Shown here piece after piece: positions 40,584 to 50,515 of a stretch of 64,000 nt of DNA (position 1 is the first letter of the stretch; every line of letters starts with the position of its first letter). The notes beneath the pieces were generated by a model, which searched no databases, was not told the DNA's origin, and worked only from the letters and a program-made list of their open reading frames with translations. The position numbers and the translations under genes were made by a program. Source of the stretch: Affinundibacterium baiyunense (lineage in GTDB: Bacteria; Pseudomonadota; Gammaproteobacteria; Burkholderiales; Burkholderiaceae_D); contig NZ_JAGSPM010000001.1 in the NCBI RefSeq assembly GCF_018139645.1, positions 62,001-126,000 on the forward strand, read 5' to 3'.

Positions 40584-40624
40584 GTTTGTGGAGTAAGGTT
40601 TTTCTCCATTTGCCGAGAGTATCC

Positions 40625-40650
40625 GCGTGGGCAAAAAATCTTGCCCACGC
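40625..40650. repeat. Stable hairpin downstream of the membrane immunity candidate
   Basis: GCGTGGGCAA (40625-40634) and TTGCCCACGC (40641-40650), with outer CCGAG (40613-40617) / CTCGG (40653-40657) extending it. No T-run follows on the minus strand, so it is not a standard terminator; it could be a REP-like or recombination-related palindrome. Confidence 0.6.
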
Positions 40651-40667
40651 TACTCGGACTACGGGTC

Positions 40668-41012
40668 TTAGAAACAACCAACTGACTGAATCCAGATACC
40701 AAATCCGATCAATATAATTAAAATAAATATTTGAATACCAAACCACCGTCGAATCTTCCATCCGAGCGACACCAACTCACGATTATTAATATCATCAAAT
40801 CTGCCGTTGGAAATTCTTTCATATTGCTCACGAACAAAATCGTTAGTCCCAACATCGTCATTAGTGTCATTCGAATGATATTCTGCCTCTCGTCTTTGCA
40901 ATGTTGCAACTGAATTGCAAAATTTCATGAAAATTAAATACGAGAAAAATCCAGAAACCAAAAGAAGAAATAAGAAGAAAATCCAAGAACCAGTTATGAC
41001 ACGACATGACAT
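40668..41012 (-). CDS. Two-helix membrane protein, candidate immunity protein
   Basis: 114 residues with an excellent ribosome binding site (GAGGTGTGAA before the ATG). Two strong membrane helices, about 8-32 (WIFFLFLLLVSGFFSYLIF) and about 90-112 (IQIFILIILIGFGIWI), enclose a polar, Asp/Asn/Arg-rich middle of about 55 residues. It begins 23 bases after the stop of the upstream Rhs module, the standard place of an immunity gene. A membrane location would suit protection against a membrane-acting toxin. No family recognised; the immunity role rests on context. Confidence 0.6.
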   Translation of the reverse strand: MSCRVITGSWIFFLFLLLVSGFFSYLIFMKFCNSVATLQRREAEYHSNDTNDDVGTNDFVREQYERISNGRFDDINNRELVSLGWKIRRWFGIQIFILIILIGFGIWIQSVGCF

Positions 41013-41035
41013 TTCACACCTCTATATTAATCAAG

Positions 41036-43000
41036 TTAAGGTTGGACTGGAGCATCATGTTTAAACGTCCAGCCAACTGCTGGACCTGGTGCTACTATTC
41101 CAAAGACAAAGTTATTGGAAGAGCGAGCCATACCAAATGCAGCTTGAACGCCACCGCTGTGCGTTCCATTCCCCGTGGATACTGCTAGGCTTGTCGTCAC
41201 GCCAAACTTACCCACACCTGCCGCAGTTGAAGCCTTGACTGTAAGGCCGCTTATATCCCCAATTTTGGCTTGCCCCTCAGTAACATTTTGGATTGCCAAA
41301 CTTGGAGCCCTTACTCCAACAAATGTGGAACTCGATTTATCTTCTTTAACCGTATGCGAAACCTCTATCGGGCCAACGTTAACCTGTGTTTTGTTAGCGC
41401 CACTTCCCGAGATCGGTACTGGAGCTACATTTTCTTTGATAGCACTTACAATTGTTTTTAGCACTTTAGTTACCTCAGTATGCGGTGCTTTATATGGCTC
41501 GTCTAAGTTACAACTTTGCCTACCATCAGGATCAATATACTTATACGGATTGTTGAGTGCATAAGTATACCGATTAAAACTAGCGCCATTATTGTTGTCG
41601 GTGAGTACAGGATCAGTGGAGAGAAACCGCCCCGCGACGGGATCATAGTACCGCTGCTGCATATACGTCAATTCTGTATCACTGTCGTTGTAGTGACCTG
41701 TAAATCCTATCGTCGGTTTGTCAGTACCTGCAACGGTCATTCCATAAGCTTCATACTTCGTTTGTTTAATCCGAACGCCACTAGCATTGGTTTTGGCGAC
41801 TGGACTGCCTAAGCCATCGGTGTGGAGGTAAGTCACCGTTTCTGCATTGGCGCCATTGACTGTTAAATCAATCGCAAGATTTGTCGCACTGCTTGCTGCT
41901 GGTACGCTACTGATACTGAGTGTGCCTGTGTAGTTGCCTGCTGTAGTTCCTGTACTCACAACGACTGTGCCGCAAACGGTATTGGCGGCACATGCTCCCG
42001 TCGGACCAGTCGTGCTCATCCCAGCCAGCGTGCTGTAGCTGATGCTGCTAATGGCAACGGTACCTGTGTTCTTGTGGCTGCAAGTCGTGCTCGCTTTGTT
42101 GGGTGTCGTGGTGAAGTTGTTGCTGGTACAGCTGAGTAGACTCAGAGTGGGGGCACCTGCAGCTGTATTCACCGTGAGGTTGATACCAGTCACTGCGGCT
42201 GTGCCTGTATTGGGCGTGACCGTTAAGTTGCCTGTGTAGTTGCCTGCTGCGGTGTTGGTGGTGACCGTAACATTGCCGCAGGTACTGTTGGCGGCACAAC
42301 TGCCTGTCGGCCCACTGGCTGTGGTACCTGCAGGGGCGGTGTAGCTGATGCTGCTGACTGCCGTTGGTCCTGTGTTGCTGAGGGTACAGGTGCTACTTGC
42401 AGGGGTAGGGCTAGTGGTGTTATTGGTGCTGGTGCAATTACTGAGATTGAGTACTGCCGCACCTGCTGATGCAACCGTCATGTTGATGGCTCTGGTCGCA
42501 GCTGTGCCGGCATTGGGGGTAGCTGTATAAGTACCTGCGTAATTGCCTGCGGTGGTAGCGGTGGTTAAGGTGATGTTGCCGCAAGTGCTGTTGGCGGCAC
42601 AGCTACTGACTTGGCCTGTGATACTTACGCCTGCAATGCTGCTGTAGCTGATGCTGCTCGCTGCTGTTTGTCCTGTGTTGCTGAGGATGCAGGTGGTGAC
42701 AGCTGGTGTTGGGCTGGTGGTGCTGGCACCACCTGAGCAACTAAAGCTTAATGCCGGTGGCGTGGCTGCCGCATTGACGGTGAGGTTGATGCTGGTGCTG
42801 GCGGCTGTGCCCGTATTGGGTGTCGCAGTATAGGTGCCGGCGTAATTGCCTGCTGCGGTGCCTGTAGTGAGGGTGATGTTGGCGCAGGTGCTGTTAGCGG
42901 CACAGCTACTAACTTGGCCTGTGATACTGATTCCTGCGATGCTGCTGTAGCTGATGCTACTCGCTGCTGTTTGTCCTGCTCCGTGCGCCTGATCAATCAT
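41036..43000 (-). pseudogene. Truncated Rhs tip module 1 with unrecognised C-terminal toxin-like domain
   Basis: 654 codons open. Residues about 1-385 are four Ser/Thr/Ala-rich surface repeats of about 100 residues (CxLSNTGxTAxSSISY, CAANSTCGN, TAGNYxGT, LTVN). About 390-493 is the Rhs core (YLHTDGLGSPVAKT, YEAYGM, GFTGHYNDSDTELTYMQQRYYDPVAGRFLS, NNPYKYIDPDGR). The last 160 residues are variable, Gly/Ser/Val-rich, without a named domain. There is no signal peptide, and the first repeat is cut at its 5' end, fused to unrelated sequence (MIDQAHGA). It is therefore an orphan or silent tip cassette rather than a complete effector. The two-helix membrane protein at 40668 follows. Confidence 0.75.
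41636..42684 (-). repeat. Long direct repeat, copy 1
   Basis: About 1.05 kb that recurs at 44483-45531, offset 2847 bases. From about 41640 to 42500 the copies appear almost identical (I noticed a single base difference at about 42465); from 42500 to 42684 they differ more. It encodes the surface repeats and first half of the Rhs core. The identity stops within the core, upstream of the variable C-terminal domain. Confidence 0.9.
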
Positions 43001-43032
43001 TCTGCACGGCTTGCAATGCGTGTGACAAGCGA
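42982..43032 (-). repeat. Dispersed repeat copy B (CHxxCxPCR-coding)
   Basis: Same-orientation partner of 40533-40583. It lies at the broken 5' end of Rhs module 1 and supplies that frame's accidental start codon (Met of MIDQAHGA). Confidence 0.5.
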
Positions 43033-43154
43033 ATTGTTACACTTAGCTTCTTCTTTATCTTCCGAGTAAATCAACGGTTGAGATGGTGCAATAGATGAAG
43101 CCAATTGCACCTTACCAGCTCCTTACGTCTTACGGCCTTTAAGACCCCATGCCT

Positions 43155-43886
43155 TTAACGCCATCGACTCACTAACTCATCATAGTCGTCAAAATTATCG
43201 GCCTTTTCTAATAGCGCCTCAACTGACCGAATCGAAAAAATGTTCTCTGTATTTTTACATATCACATCCAATTTATCGACATTTTCTCGCCACTCAGTGG
43301 CATCGTCATAAAAAACCAGTTCATGCAATGAATTACTATTCACTGATATTACCCGCTTTGCTTCAGATATAAGCTGATCAAACGGCAGTCTATACCGCTC
43401 AATAGCCGCACTGGAAAGCAATGTATGCCAATATAAACCTGGAAGATATTTATTCAAGTCTCTTCCTAGCCAATCTTCAATATTATTATGTCCAATTTTT
43501 TTAAAATATCTGTTTCTATGCTCATATTCATTTATATCGCATGCATATCCAAAAAACGGATTGAGGACTGCTAAACATAAAAAGAAATCAGGTATGAGAT
43601 TACTCAATCGGACATCAGTCAAATCCATTGAAATTTCAGAATATTGAATCGATCTTATTGTGATATTAAATAACGCACCATTTCGTGAATGCAAAAAAAA
43701 ACCAGTTTTATTTTCCAAAGCAAATTCTTGAAATTTTTCGAGATCGGATAACAGATTTTTACGAGGTATTTTTCTATCAGAATCAGAAAAGTATAAAGGT
43801 CGAATCGATTCAGGTAATTGCAGTAGGCAATTCACCAACATCAGAGAATTGCTATCATTAAAAAAATAAATATTTGCTGAGATCAT
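43155..43886 (-). CDS. Candidate immunity protein for the Rhs nuclease module
   Basis: 243 residues, soluble, AT-rich compared with its neighbours. Its ATG overlaps the TGA of the upstream Rhs module (ATGA at 43883-43886), so it is translationally coupled to the toxin domain. No catalytic motif is visible; features are an N-terminal ISANIYFFNDSNSLMLVNCLLQLP, a central FGYACDINEYEHRNRYFKK and an acidic C-terminal helix region. I do not recognise a Pfam family. The immunity role is inferred from coupling and position. Confidence 0.65.
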   Translation of the reverse strand: MISANIYFFNDSNSLMLVNCLLQLPESIRPLYFSDSDRKIPRKNLLSDLEKFQEFALENKTGFFLHSRNGALFNITIRSIQYSEISMDLTDVRLSNLIPDFFLCLAVLNPFFGYACDINEYEHRNRYFKKIGHNNIEDWLGRDLNKYLPGLYWHTLLSSAAIERYRLPFDQLISEAKRVISVNSNSLHELVFYDDATEWRENVDKLDVICKNTENIFSIRSVEALLEKADNFDDYDELVSRWR

Positions 43887-45547
43887 TTTTGCGGTCCTAA
43901 ATCATCGCGTCTAATAATTCGATCAAACGCTTTCTCTGCGGGTTTAGTTACATGAGTTTTCTGACCTGTAACTAAGACTGATTCTTTACCAGATGCTTTA
44001 GCTGCCTCGGTTTGGATACGTACTTGCTTAGTACATGCAACACATGCCGCGTCTTTAATTTCGACAGATTTTGTCGCAGTCATTCCATCAGGAATTGATT
44101 TTCCTTCTGCAGTACTAACTGACTCAGTATTTTTCTTCAAGCCCATTTCTGATAAAACTTTTTCCTCCGAAGCTTTCCCTCGACTGGTAGCTTCTTTAAA
44201 AGTTTCACGAGCAGCACCCATGATGATGCTTCGGGCTAAAGCAACAATGCCGCCACCATAGGCCACTGCCATTGTCGTCAATACTCTGCCTGAACATGTT
44301 GCATCCCCATGACAAGGATCAGACATCTGATAGCTAGGATTTGTGCCGTAAAACATCGCACTGTCGCGCCCATCAGGATCAATAAAACGATAAGGATTAT
44401 TGTTAGCGTACACGTACCTGTTGAAACTAGCACCAGTGTTACTGTCCGTGAGCACAGGATCTTCACTCAGAAATCTACCCGCCACAGGATCATAGTACCG
44501 CTGCTGCATATACGTCAATTCTGTATCACTGTCGTTGTAGTGACCTGTAAATCCTATCGTCGGTTTGTCAGTACCTGCAACGGTCATTCCATAAGCTTCA
44601 TACTTCGTTTGTTTAATCCGAACGCCACTAGCATTGGTTTTGGCGACTGGACTGCCTAAGCCATCGGTGTGGAGGTAAGTCACCGTTTCTGCATTGGCGC
44701 CATTGACTGTTAAATCAATCGCAAGATTTGTCGCACTGCTTGCTGCTGGTACGCTACTGATACTGAGTGTGCCTGTGTAGTTGCCTGCTGTAGTTCCTGT
44801 ACTCACAACGACTGTGCCGCAAACGGTATTGGCGGCACATGCTCCCGTCGGACCAGTCGTGCTCATCCCAGCCAGCGTGCTGTAGCTGATGCTGCTAATG
44901 GCAACGGTACCTGTGTTCTTGTGGCTGCAAGTCGTGCTCGCTTTGTTGGGTGTCGTGGTGAAGTTGTTGCTGGTACAGCTGAGTAGACTCAGAGTGGGGG
45001 CACCTGCAGCTGTATTCACCGTGAGGTTGATACCAGTCACTGCGGCTGTGCCTGTATTGGGCGTGACCGTTAAGTTGCCTGTGTAGTTGCCTGCTGCGGT
45101 GTTGGTGGTGACCGTAACATTGCCGCAGGTACTGTTGGCGGCACAACTGCCTGTCGGCCCACTGGCTGTGGTACCTGCAGGGGCGGTGTAGCTGATGCTG
45201 CTGACTGCCGTTGGTCCTGTGTTGCTGAGGGTACAGGTGCTACTTGCAGGGGTAGGGCTAGTGGTGTTATTGGTGCTGGTGCAATTACTGAGATTGAGTA
45301 CTGCTGCACCTGCTGATGCAACCGTCATGTTGATGGCTCTGGTCGCAGCTGTGCCGGCATTGGGGGTAGCTGTATAGGTACCTGTGTAATTGCCAGCAGC
45401 GGTAGCGGTGGTTAAGGTGATGTTGCCGCAAGTGCTGTTGGCGGCACAGCTACTGACTTGGCCTGTGATACTCACGCCTGCAATGCTGCTGTAGCTGATG
45501 CTGCTCGCCGCTGTTTGTCCTGTGTTGCTTAAGGTGCAATCCGCCAA
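43883..45547 (-). pseudogene. Truncated Rhs tip module 2 with PD-(D/E)xK nuclease domain
   Basis: 554 codons open. Residues about 1-290 are two and a half surface repeats, about 293-393 the Rhs core ending IDPDGR, then about 160 variable residues. The variable part begins with a pretoxin-like segment (VLTTMAVAYGGGIVALARSI) and ends in a compact domain with IPDG near 484 and VEIKD near 494. These give the PD...ExK active-site pattern of restriction-like nuclease toxins, followed by QVRIQTEAAKASGKESVLVTG. The 5' end is broken: homology to module 1 stops at residue 4 or so, and there is no signal peptide. I read it as an orphan cassette with an intact toxin end. Confidence 0.75.
44483..45531 (-). 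repeat. Long direct repeat, copy 2
   Basis: Partner of 41636-42684 in the same orientation. Such a repeat pair can recombine to delete one module with its immunity gene, or convert one core by the other. Confidence 0.9.
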
Positions 45548-45743
45548 ATTTACAATTCATAACTATTGATGACCATAACCAACAACAGGTTAATGAGCTT
45601 TGGATCACGATAATCGTTGAATCTAAATATGCACCTAATTGCATATTAAGTGTCACGTAGAGAATTGATATTCTTAAGAGGGGGGATTAAAGGCTTGAGA
45701 ATTGGGATTTTGTGTTTAAATCAACTCTTACCATGGATAACCG

Positions 45744-45768
45744 CTCGAATCCGTCCCGACGTGCCAAG
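45744..45768 (+). repeat. Diverged copy of the tRNA-Arg 3' end
   Basis: It matches 21 of 25 bases of 39561-39585 (T-arm, acceptor strand, CCA and two flanking bases) in the same orientation. The rest of a tRNA is not present upstream. This is the structure expected of an old attachment-site duplication, or of a tRNA pseudogene remnant, at the far border of the island. Confidence 0.65.
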
Positions 45769-45775
45769 TTCATAG

Positions 45776-45814
45776 AAAAAAAGGATCGTCGACTTTGTCG
45801 ACGATCCTTTTTTT
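45776..45814 (+). terminator. Terminator behind the tRNA remnant
   Basis: GGATCGTCGAC (45783-45793) and GTCGACGATCC (45797-45807) with flanking A and T tracts. Its place directly after the tRNA-Arg-like 3' end suggests it once terminated a tRNA transcript. Confidence 0.85.
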
Positions 45815-45906
45815 ATACATGATTTTAAATTCAAAATCGTTGATTACTTTTAGTGTAAAGCGAGTCGCCTTGCTTTATTAAAACGCTTAAATTTCCAAGA
45901 ATATTT

Positions 45907-46353
45907 TTAGGTATCTTTACATACAAAGTCCGCGCGTTCTTGTGCTCGCTTGAGCTTTTGCTGAGCTTTCATTTCGCCTTTGGGTTGTGTATTTTTTAGA
46001 TCCTCTTTCGCCCATTTTGTTTGTAATTGTTGCGCTTCGCAACGTTTTCTTGCTGCGGCTGCTTTGTTAGCAGCTCTGCGGCTGATTGCTTCATGTTTAG
46101 CGTCATCGCGTTCGCGAATTTTCTCTAGCTTTCCAATCGCTGATACTCGCTGTTTGTGGGCTTTTTGTGCAGCGAGTTGTTCATCCGCTGAAGGTGCTAC
46201 GGTCTTGATATCAATCGCAGTAGAAGTACCGGATTTACATGGATGTTGGCTAAAAACTGTTTTTCCATTTTCTTGACATTTAAATGCCGTGGTGTCGGCA
46301 AACACGAGCATTGATGGAAATAGAAGTGTCAGAGTCGTCGCCAAGAATTTCAT
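45907..46353 (-). CDS. Periplasmic DUF4124-type protein
   Basis: 148 residues. Signal peptide about 1-19 (ending MLVFADTTA), then a short DUF4124-like segment with two Cys (FKCQENGKTVFSQHPCKSG) of the kind found in many betaproteobacterial envelope proteins. A long charged helical stretch rich in Ala, Lys and Arg follows (about 60-140), ending FVCKDT. The function of this family is unknown. It lies 8 bases downstream of the FAD dehydrogenase gene on the same strand and may be co-transcribed with it. Confidence 0.7.
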   Translation of the reverse strand: MKFLATTLTLLFPSMLVFADTTAFKCQENGKTVFSQHPCKSGTSTAIDIKTVAPSADEQLAAQKAHKQRVSAIGKLEKIRERDDAKHEAISRRAANKAAAARKRCEAQQLQTKWAKEDLKNTQPKGEMKAQQKLKRAQERADFVCKDT

Positions 46354-46361
46354 ATTTCCTC

Positions 46362-47768
46362 CTATAAAATTTTTCCAGGGTTCATGATGTTATCTGGATC
46401 AAATGCCGACTTGATGGCACGCATAAGCTGTAGTTCAACTGGTGATTTATAGCGTGTTAGTTCCTGTTTTTTGAGTGCGCCAATACCGTGCTCTGCTGAA
46501 ATAGAACCACCATATTGATGCGTTTTGTCGTGTACGATTCGATTGATTTCTGCTTGATGAGCTAGGAAATCTTTGTGCTCACTCTGGGTTGGAGGCGAGA
46601 CATTGAAATGTAAATTGCCATCGCCTAAATGGCCGAACGTCACCATGCGGCTTCCTGGAAATGCGTTTTCGATGCAGATGTTGGTATCTTTGACGAAATC
46701 AGCAATCGCTGAAATGGGCAATGAAATATCGTGCTTGATGTTCTTGCCTTCTTTGGCTTGGGCTGATGAGATTGATTCTCGCAATGCCCAGCAATTATTG
46801 GCTTGCGAAATTGAATTGGCGATGGCGGCATCAACAATCAAATCAGCTTCCATTGCGGTGGAAATTAAGTTTTCAATCTGTTGAGTATTTTGTTCTTCGG
46901 TGCCAAAGCCAGATAACTCCAACAATAAGTAAAACGGACTCGCTTTTGCGAAAATTCGTTGATATTGCGGGAAGTGTTTATGAACTAGTTCCAAGCTTAA
47001 ATGATTGATTAGCTCAAAGCTGGTAAGGTTGGCATGACATAGCTGCTTGGCTAAGGACAGTAAATCGACCGCATGCTGAATCGAGTCGATGCTGATCAAA
47101 CCGGTTGCAAAGTTGCTTGGTTTTGGAAAAAGTTTTAGTACAGCGCCGGTAATAATGCCGAGTGTGCCTTCCGCACCTATAAATAAGTCGCGTAGATCAT
47201 AGCCAGTGTTATCTTTGCGTAGACCGCGTAAGCCATTCCAAATTTCTCCATTCGCTGTCACAACTTCTAAACCTAAGCAGAGTTCACGCGCATTTCCATA
47301 GCGGAGAACTGCTGTTCCACCAGCGTTCGTCGATAAGTTGCCACCAATCGTACAGCTGCCCTCGGATGCCAATGAAAGTGGAAAAAGCATGTCGACTTTA
47401 TCCACTTCGATTTGTATCTGTTGAAGGAGACATCCTGCATCGACGGTCGCCGTACTATTTGCAATATCAATGTGGCGTATTTTATTTAGTCGTTGCAGCG
47501 AGAGAATTACTGCTGTTCCCGATTGGTCCGGAATGCTTCCTAGCACGAGTCCCGTATTGCCACCTTGTGCGACGATAGGAATTTTAAAGGTGGCGCAAAG
47601 CTTGACGAGCTGCGCTACTTGTTCGGTGTCTGCTGGTCTTAAAACCGCTAAGGCATTGCCTCTTGCGCGTTGTCGCCAGTCTTGTAAATAAGGTGCTTGT
47701 TGATCTTCATCTAGCAAAACATATTCTTCACCAATTGCCGATTTGCAGAGATTTAGAAAATTTTGCAT
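46362..47768 (-). CDS. FAD-binding 2-hydroxyacid dehydrogenase (GlcD/D2HGDH family)
   Basis: 468 residues. The N-terminal FAD_binding_4 domain has PIVAQGGNTGLVLGS and the phosphate-binding SEGSCTIGGNLSTNAGGTAVLRYG; the C-terminal domain has HLGDGNLHFNV (metal and substrate His) and ends with SAEHGIGALKKQEL and PDNIMNPGKIL. This set is shared by glycolate oxidase subunit D, D-lactate dehydrogenase and D-2-hydroxyglutarate dehydrogenase. No GlcE/GlcF partners are near, so a stand-alone D-2-hydroxyglutarate or D-lactate dehydrogenase is most likely. Confidence 0.88.
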   Translation of the reverse strand: MQNFLNLCKSAIGEEYVLLDEDQQAPYLQDWRQRARGNALAVLRPADTEQVAQLVKLCATFKIPIVAQGGNTGLVLGSIPDQSGTAVILSLQRLNKIRHIDIANSTATVDAGCLLQQIQIEVDKVDMLFPLSLASEGSCTIGGNLSTNAGGTAVLRYGNARELCLGLEVVTANGEIWNGLRGLRKDNTGYDLRDLFIGAEGTLGIITGAVLKLFPKPSNFATGLISIDSIQHAVDLLSLAKQLCHANLTSFELINHLSLELVHKHFPQYQRIFAKASPFYLLLELSGFGTEEQNTQQIENLISTAMEADLIVDAAIANSISQANNCWALRESISSAQAKEGKNIKHDISLPISAIADFVKDTNICIENAFPGSRMVTFGHLGDGNLHFNVSPPTQSEHKDFLAHQAEINRIVHDKTHQYGGSISAEHGIGALKKQELTRYKSPVELQLMRAIKSAFDPDNIMNPGKIL

Positions 47769-47808
47769 GGGATGAAATCAGTTTAAAGGGTGAGTTTATG
47801 ATGTGATT

Positions 47809-48893
<1,085 letters not shown>

Positions 48894-49039
48894 TTAGATA
48901 AATTACTTTTATAGCTAGGTTTAACTCTCTGTAAAATGAAATAATTTTGCCTCATTTGGGTTCGCACATTTTTAAGGAAACGTGCTTGCCTTGAGTAAGC
49001 TTTAGTAAAAGTAATATAAGGATAAGAACGGAAGATGTT

Positions 49040-50281
49040 ATGCGCGGATTAACTTGGCCTCAAATAAAAAACTTGTTTCAATTTGCGAATCGACGTTTGC
49101 AAGAGGTTCGTTTACCGCAGGTTGCGGGGAGCCTCACATTTACCACCGTGTTGGCTCTTGTACCGATACTAACGATTGGTCTTGCAATTTTGACGGCATT
49201 TCCATTGTTCACTGATTTTAAGGCTTCTTTGGAAGCATATTTTACTCAGAGCTTGATGCCCAAGCAGATCTCAACGACGGTCATGGGTTATTTGACTCAA
49301 TTTGCGACTAAGGCAACGCGATTGTCGGCGGTTGGTGGTGTGGTATTGATGGTGACAGCGGTCGCCACCATGGCGATGATAGATCGTACTTTTAACCAGA
49401 TATGGCAAGTGAAACGTTCACGTCCATTGGTGCAGCGGATCGTGGTTTATTGGGCGATTGTTACATTGGGGCCATTGTTAATTGGTATTTCGATGAGTGC
49501 CACATCGACTTTGTTTACTGCGACAAATGGAATGATGAAGTCCGTCCCTGTTGTTGGAACGATCTTTTACACCTCGGTGTCGATTGCATTCACCACGATT
49601 GCTTATACCTTGTTGTATTCGACGGTACCGAATCGTCCTGTCGATTGGCGGGATGCTGCTTGGGGTGGTGTGGTTGCGGCAGTCGCCTTTGAAATTGCAA
49701 AACGGTTGTTTGCGATTTTTATTAAGCAGTTTCCGACTTATACCGTGATTTATGGTGCATTGGCTGCGGTTCCCATCTTTTTGATTTGGATTTATTTGTC
49801 ATGGCTAATTACTTTGTTTGGTGCGGTGATTGCAGCATCCTTGCCCGTTGTGAAGTTTGAGCGTTGGTGGCATGTTCCGGTAGCCGGTAGTGCATTTGAA
49901 GATGCGATTTCTGTATTGCGAGTGTTAGCGTCTGCACGCCAGTCGGATGCAGAAGCTGCGGTTGATGTTGTGCAGATTCGTCGGCAGACTCGATTTGGTG
50001 TGGATGAAATTGAAGGATTGTTAGAGCGAATGCTAGAAGTCGGCTGGGTTGCAAGAGTTTCGTCGGATGTTCCGACTAAAAAGCAAGCATGGTGGAAAAA
50101 ACATGATGCGGGAGCGGAACGATGGATTTTGATCATGAATCCTGCTGCGTTTACTTTAGCCGACGTATATCGCCTGTTCGTATTTGATACGAAAGCCGAT
50201 TCTCCATTAGCAAATCGGGTTCATCAGGTGATTGGTGATGGCATGTCGGAAAGCCTGTATGAGTATTTTTCATTGAGTTAA
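49040..50281 (+). CDS. YihY-family inner-membrane protein
   Basis: 413 residues. About six helices lie within residues 30-265, with the family motifs AGSLTFTTVLALVPILTI, YSTVPNRPVDWRDAAWGGVVAAVAFEIAKRLFAIFIKQFPTYTVIYGALAAVPIFLIWIYLSW. These were once annotated ribonuclease BN, wrongly for E. coli. The C-terminal 140 residues are cytoplasmic with a winged-helix-like part. Function unknown; it is divergent from wrbA, with the promoters in the 218-base gap. Confidence 0.88.
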   Translation: MRGLTWPQIKNLFQFANRRLQEVRLPQVAGSLTFTTVLALVPILTIGLAILTAFPLFTDFKASLEAYFTQSLMPKQISTTVMGYLTQFATKATRLSAVGGVVLMVTAVATMAMIDRTFNQIWQVKRSRPLVQRIVVYWAIVTLGPLLIGISMSATSTLFTATNGMMKSVPVVGTIFYTSVSIAFTTIAYTLLYSTVPNRPVDWRDAAWGGVVAAVAFEIAKRLFAIFIKQFPTYTVIYGALAAVPIFLIWIYLSWLITLFGAVIAASLPVVKFERWWHVPVAGSAFEDAISVLRVLASARQSDAEAAVDVVQIRRQTRFGVDEIEGLLERMLEVGWVARVSSDVPTKKQAWWKKHDAGAERWILIMNPAAFTLADVYRLFVFDTKADSPLANRVHQVIGDGMSESLYEYFSLS

Positions 50282-50470
50282 CTTTATTTGGCAAAGCTGC
50301 ACAAAACATACTTTAAATTTGAATATTCTGCATTGTGAAATCTGCTTTTTACATCGTGAAATTGCATCATGTGCTGCACCATAAAAATATTTCATTTTAA
50401 GATAAATCGTTTCATATCATGGAATTGTAATTGTAAGTGTTTGATTTTAAATAAATAAATATTTCTCCTA

Positions 50471-50486
50471 TGTCTTATATAAGACA
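50471..50486. promoter_or_regulatory. 16-bp operator-like palindrome
   Basis: Perfect TGTCTTATATAAGACA, immediately against the -35 box of the aceA promoter. Its symmetry and size fit a dimeric repressor or activator, for example of the GntR/FadR type. The regulator is not encoded nearby. Confidence 0.7.
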
Positions 50487-50515
50487 TTGTTGCGCTGCAA
50501 GGTTTGTCCTACTAT
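50487..50515 (+). promoter_or_regulatory. aceA promoter
   Basis: TTGTTG (50487-50492), a spacer of exactly 17 bases, TACTAT (50510-50515). The transcript start near 50522 gives a leader of about 60 bases. The adjacent palindrome suggests control by carbon source. Confidence 0.7.

Larger units (their letters stand above)
40146..40667. other. Degraded inter-cassette DNA
   Basis: 522 bases with no credible intact gene. On the minus strand, the last codons before 40158 read RKDLVRGIPVKYVP and a stop, 12 bases ahead of the candidate immunity gene. This looks like the C-terminal end of a lost toxin. The region also contains an attC-like structure (40249-40332), a CHxxCxPCR-coding repeat (40533-40583) and a stable hairpin (40625-40650). 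Short open frames here on both strands show no domain. Confidence 0.5.
45548..45906. other. Island edge, gene-free
   Basis: 359 bases from the broken 5' end of Rhs module 2 to the next core gene. It contains a diverged copy of the tRNA-Arg 3' end (45744-45768) followed by a terminator (45776-45814). No promoter pointing into the Rhs module is convincing, in line with the module being silent. Confidence 0.55.

Noticed and set aside
41175-41564. 129-codon plus-strand frame opposite the Rhs module 1 toxin end
   Set aside because: No ribosome binding site or domain; it is a shadow of the Rhs frame.
42048-42530. Overlapping open frames on both strands through the Rhs repeats (for example 42048-42299, 42223-42474, 42348-42530)
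   Set aside because: They recur at the same places in the second Rhs copy and arise from the biased repeat codons. The Rhs frame itself explains the sequence.
41036-45547. CRISPR array suggested by regular repeats
   Set aside because: The repeats are about 300 bases long, coding, and lack short unique spacers; they are protein repeats.
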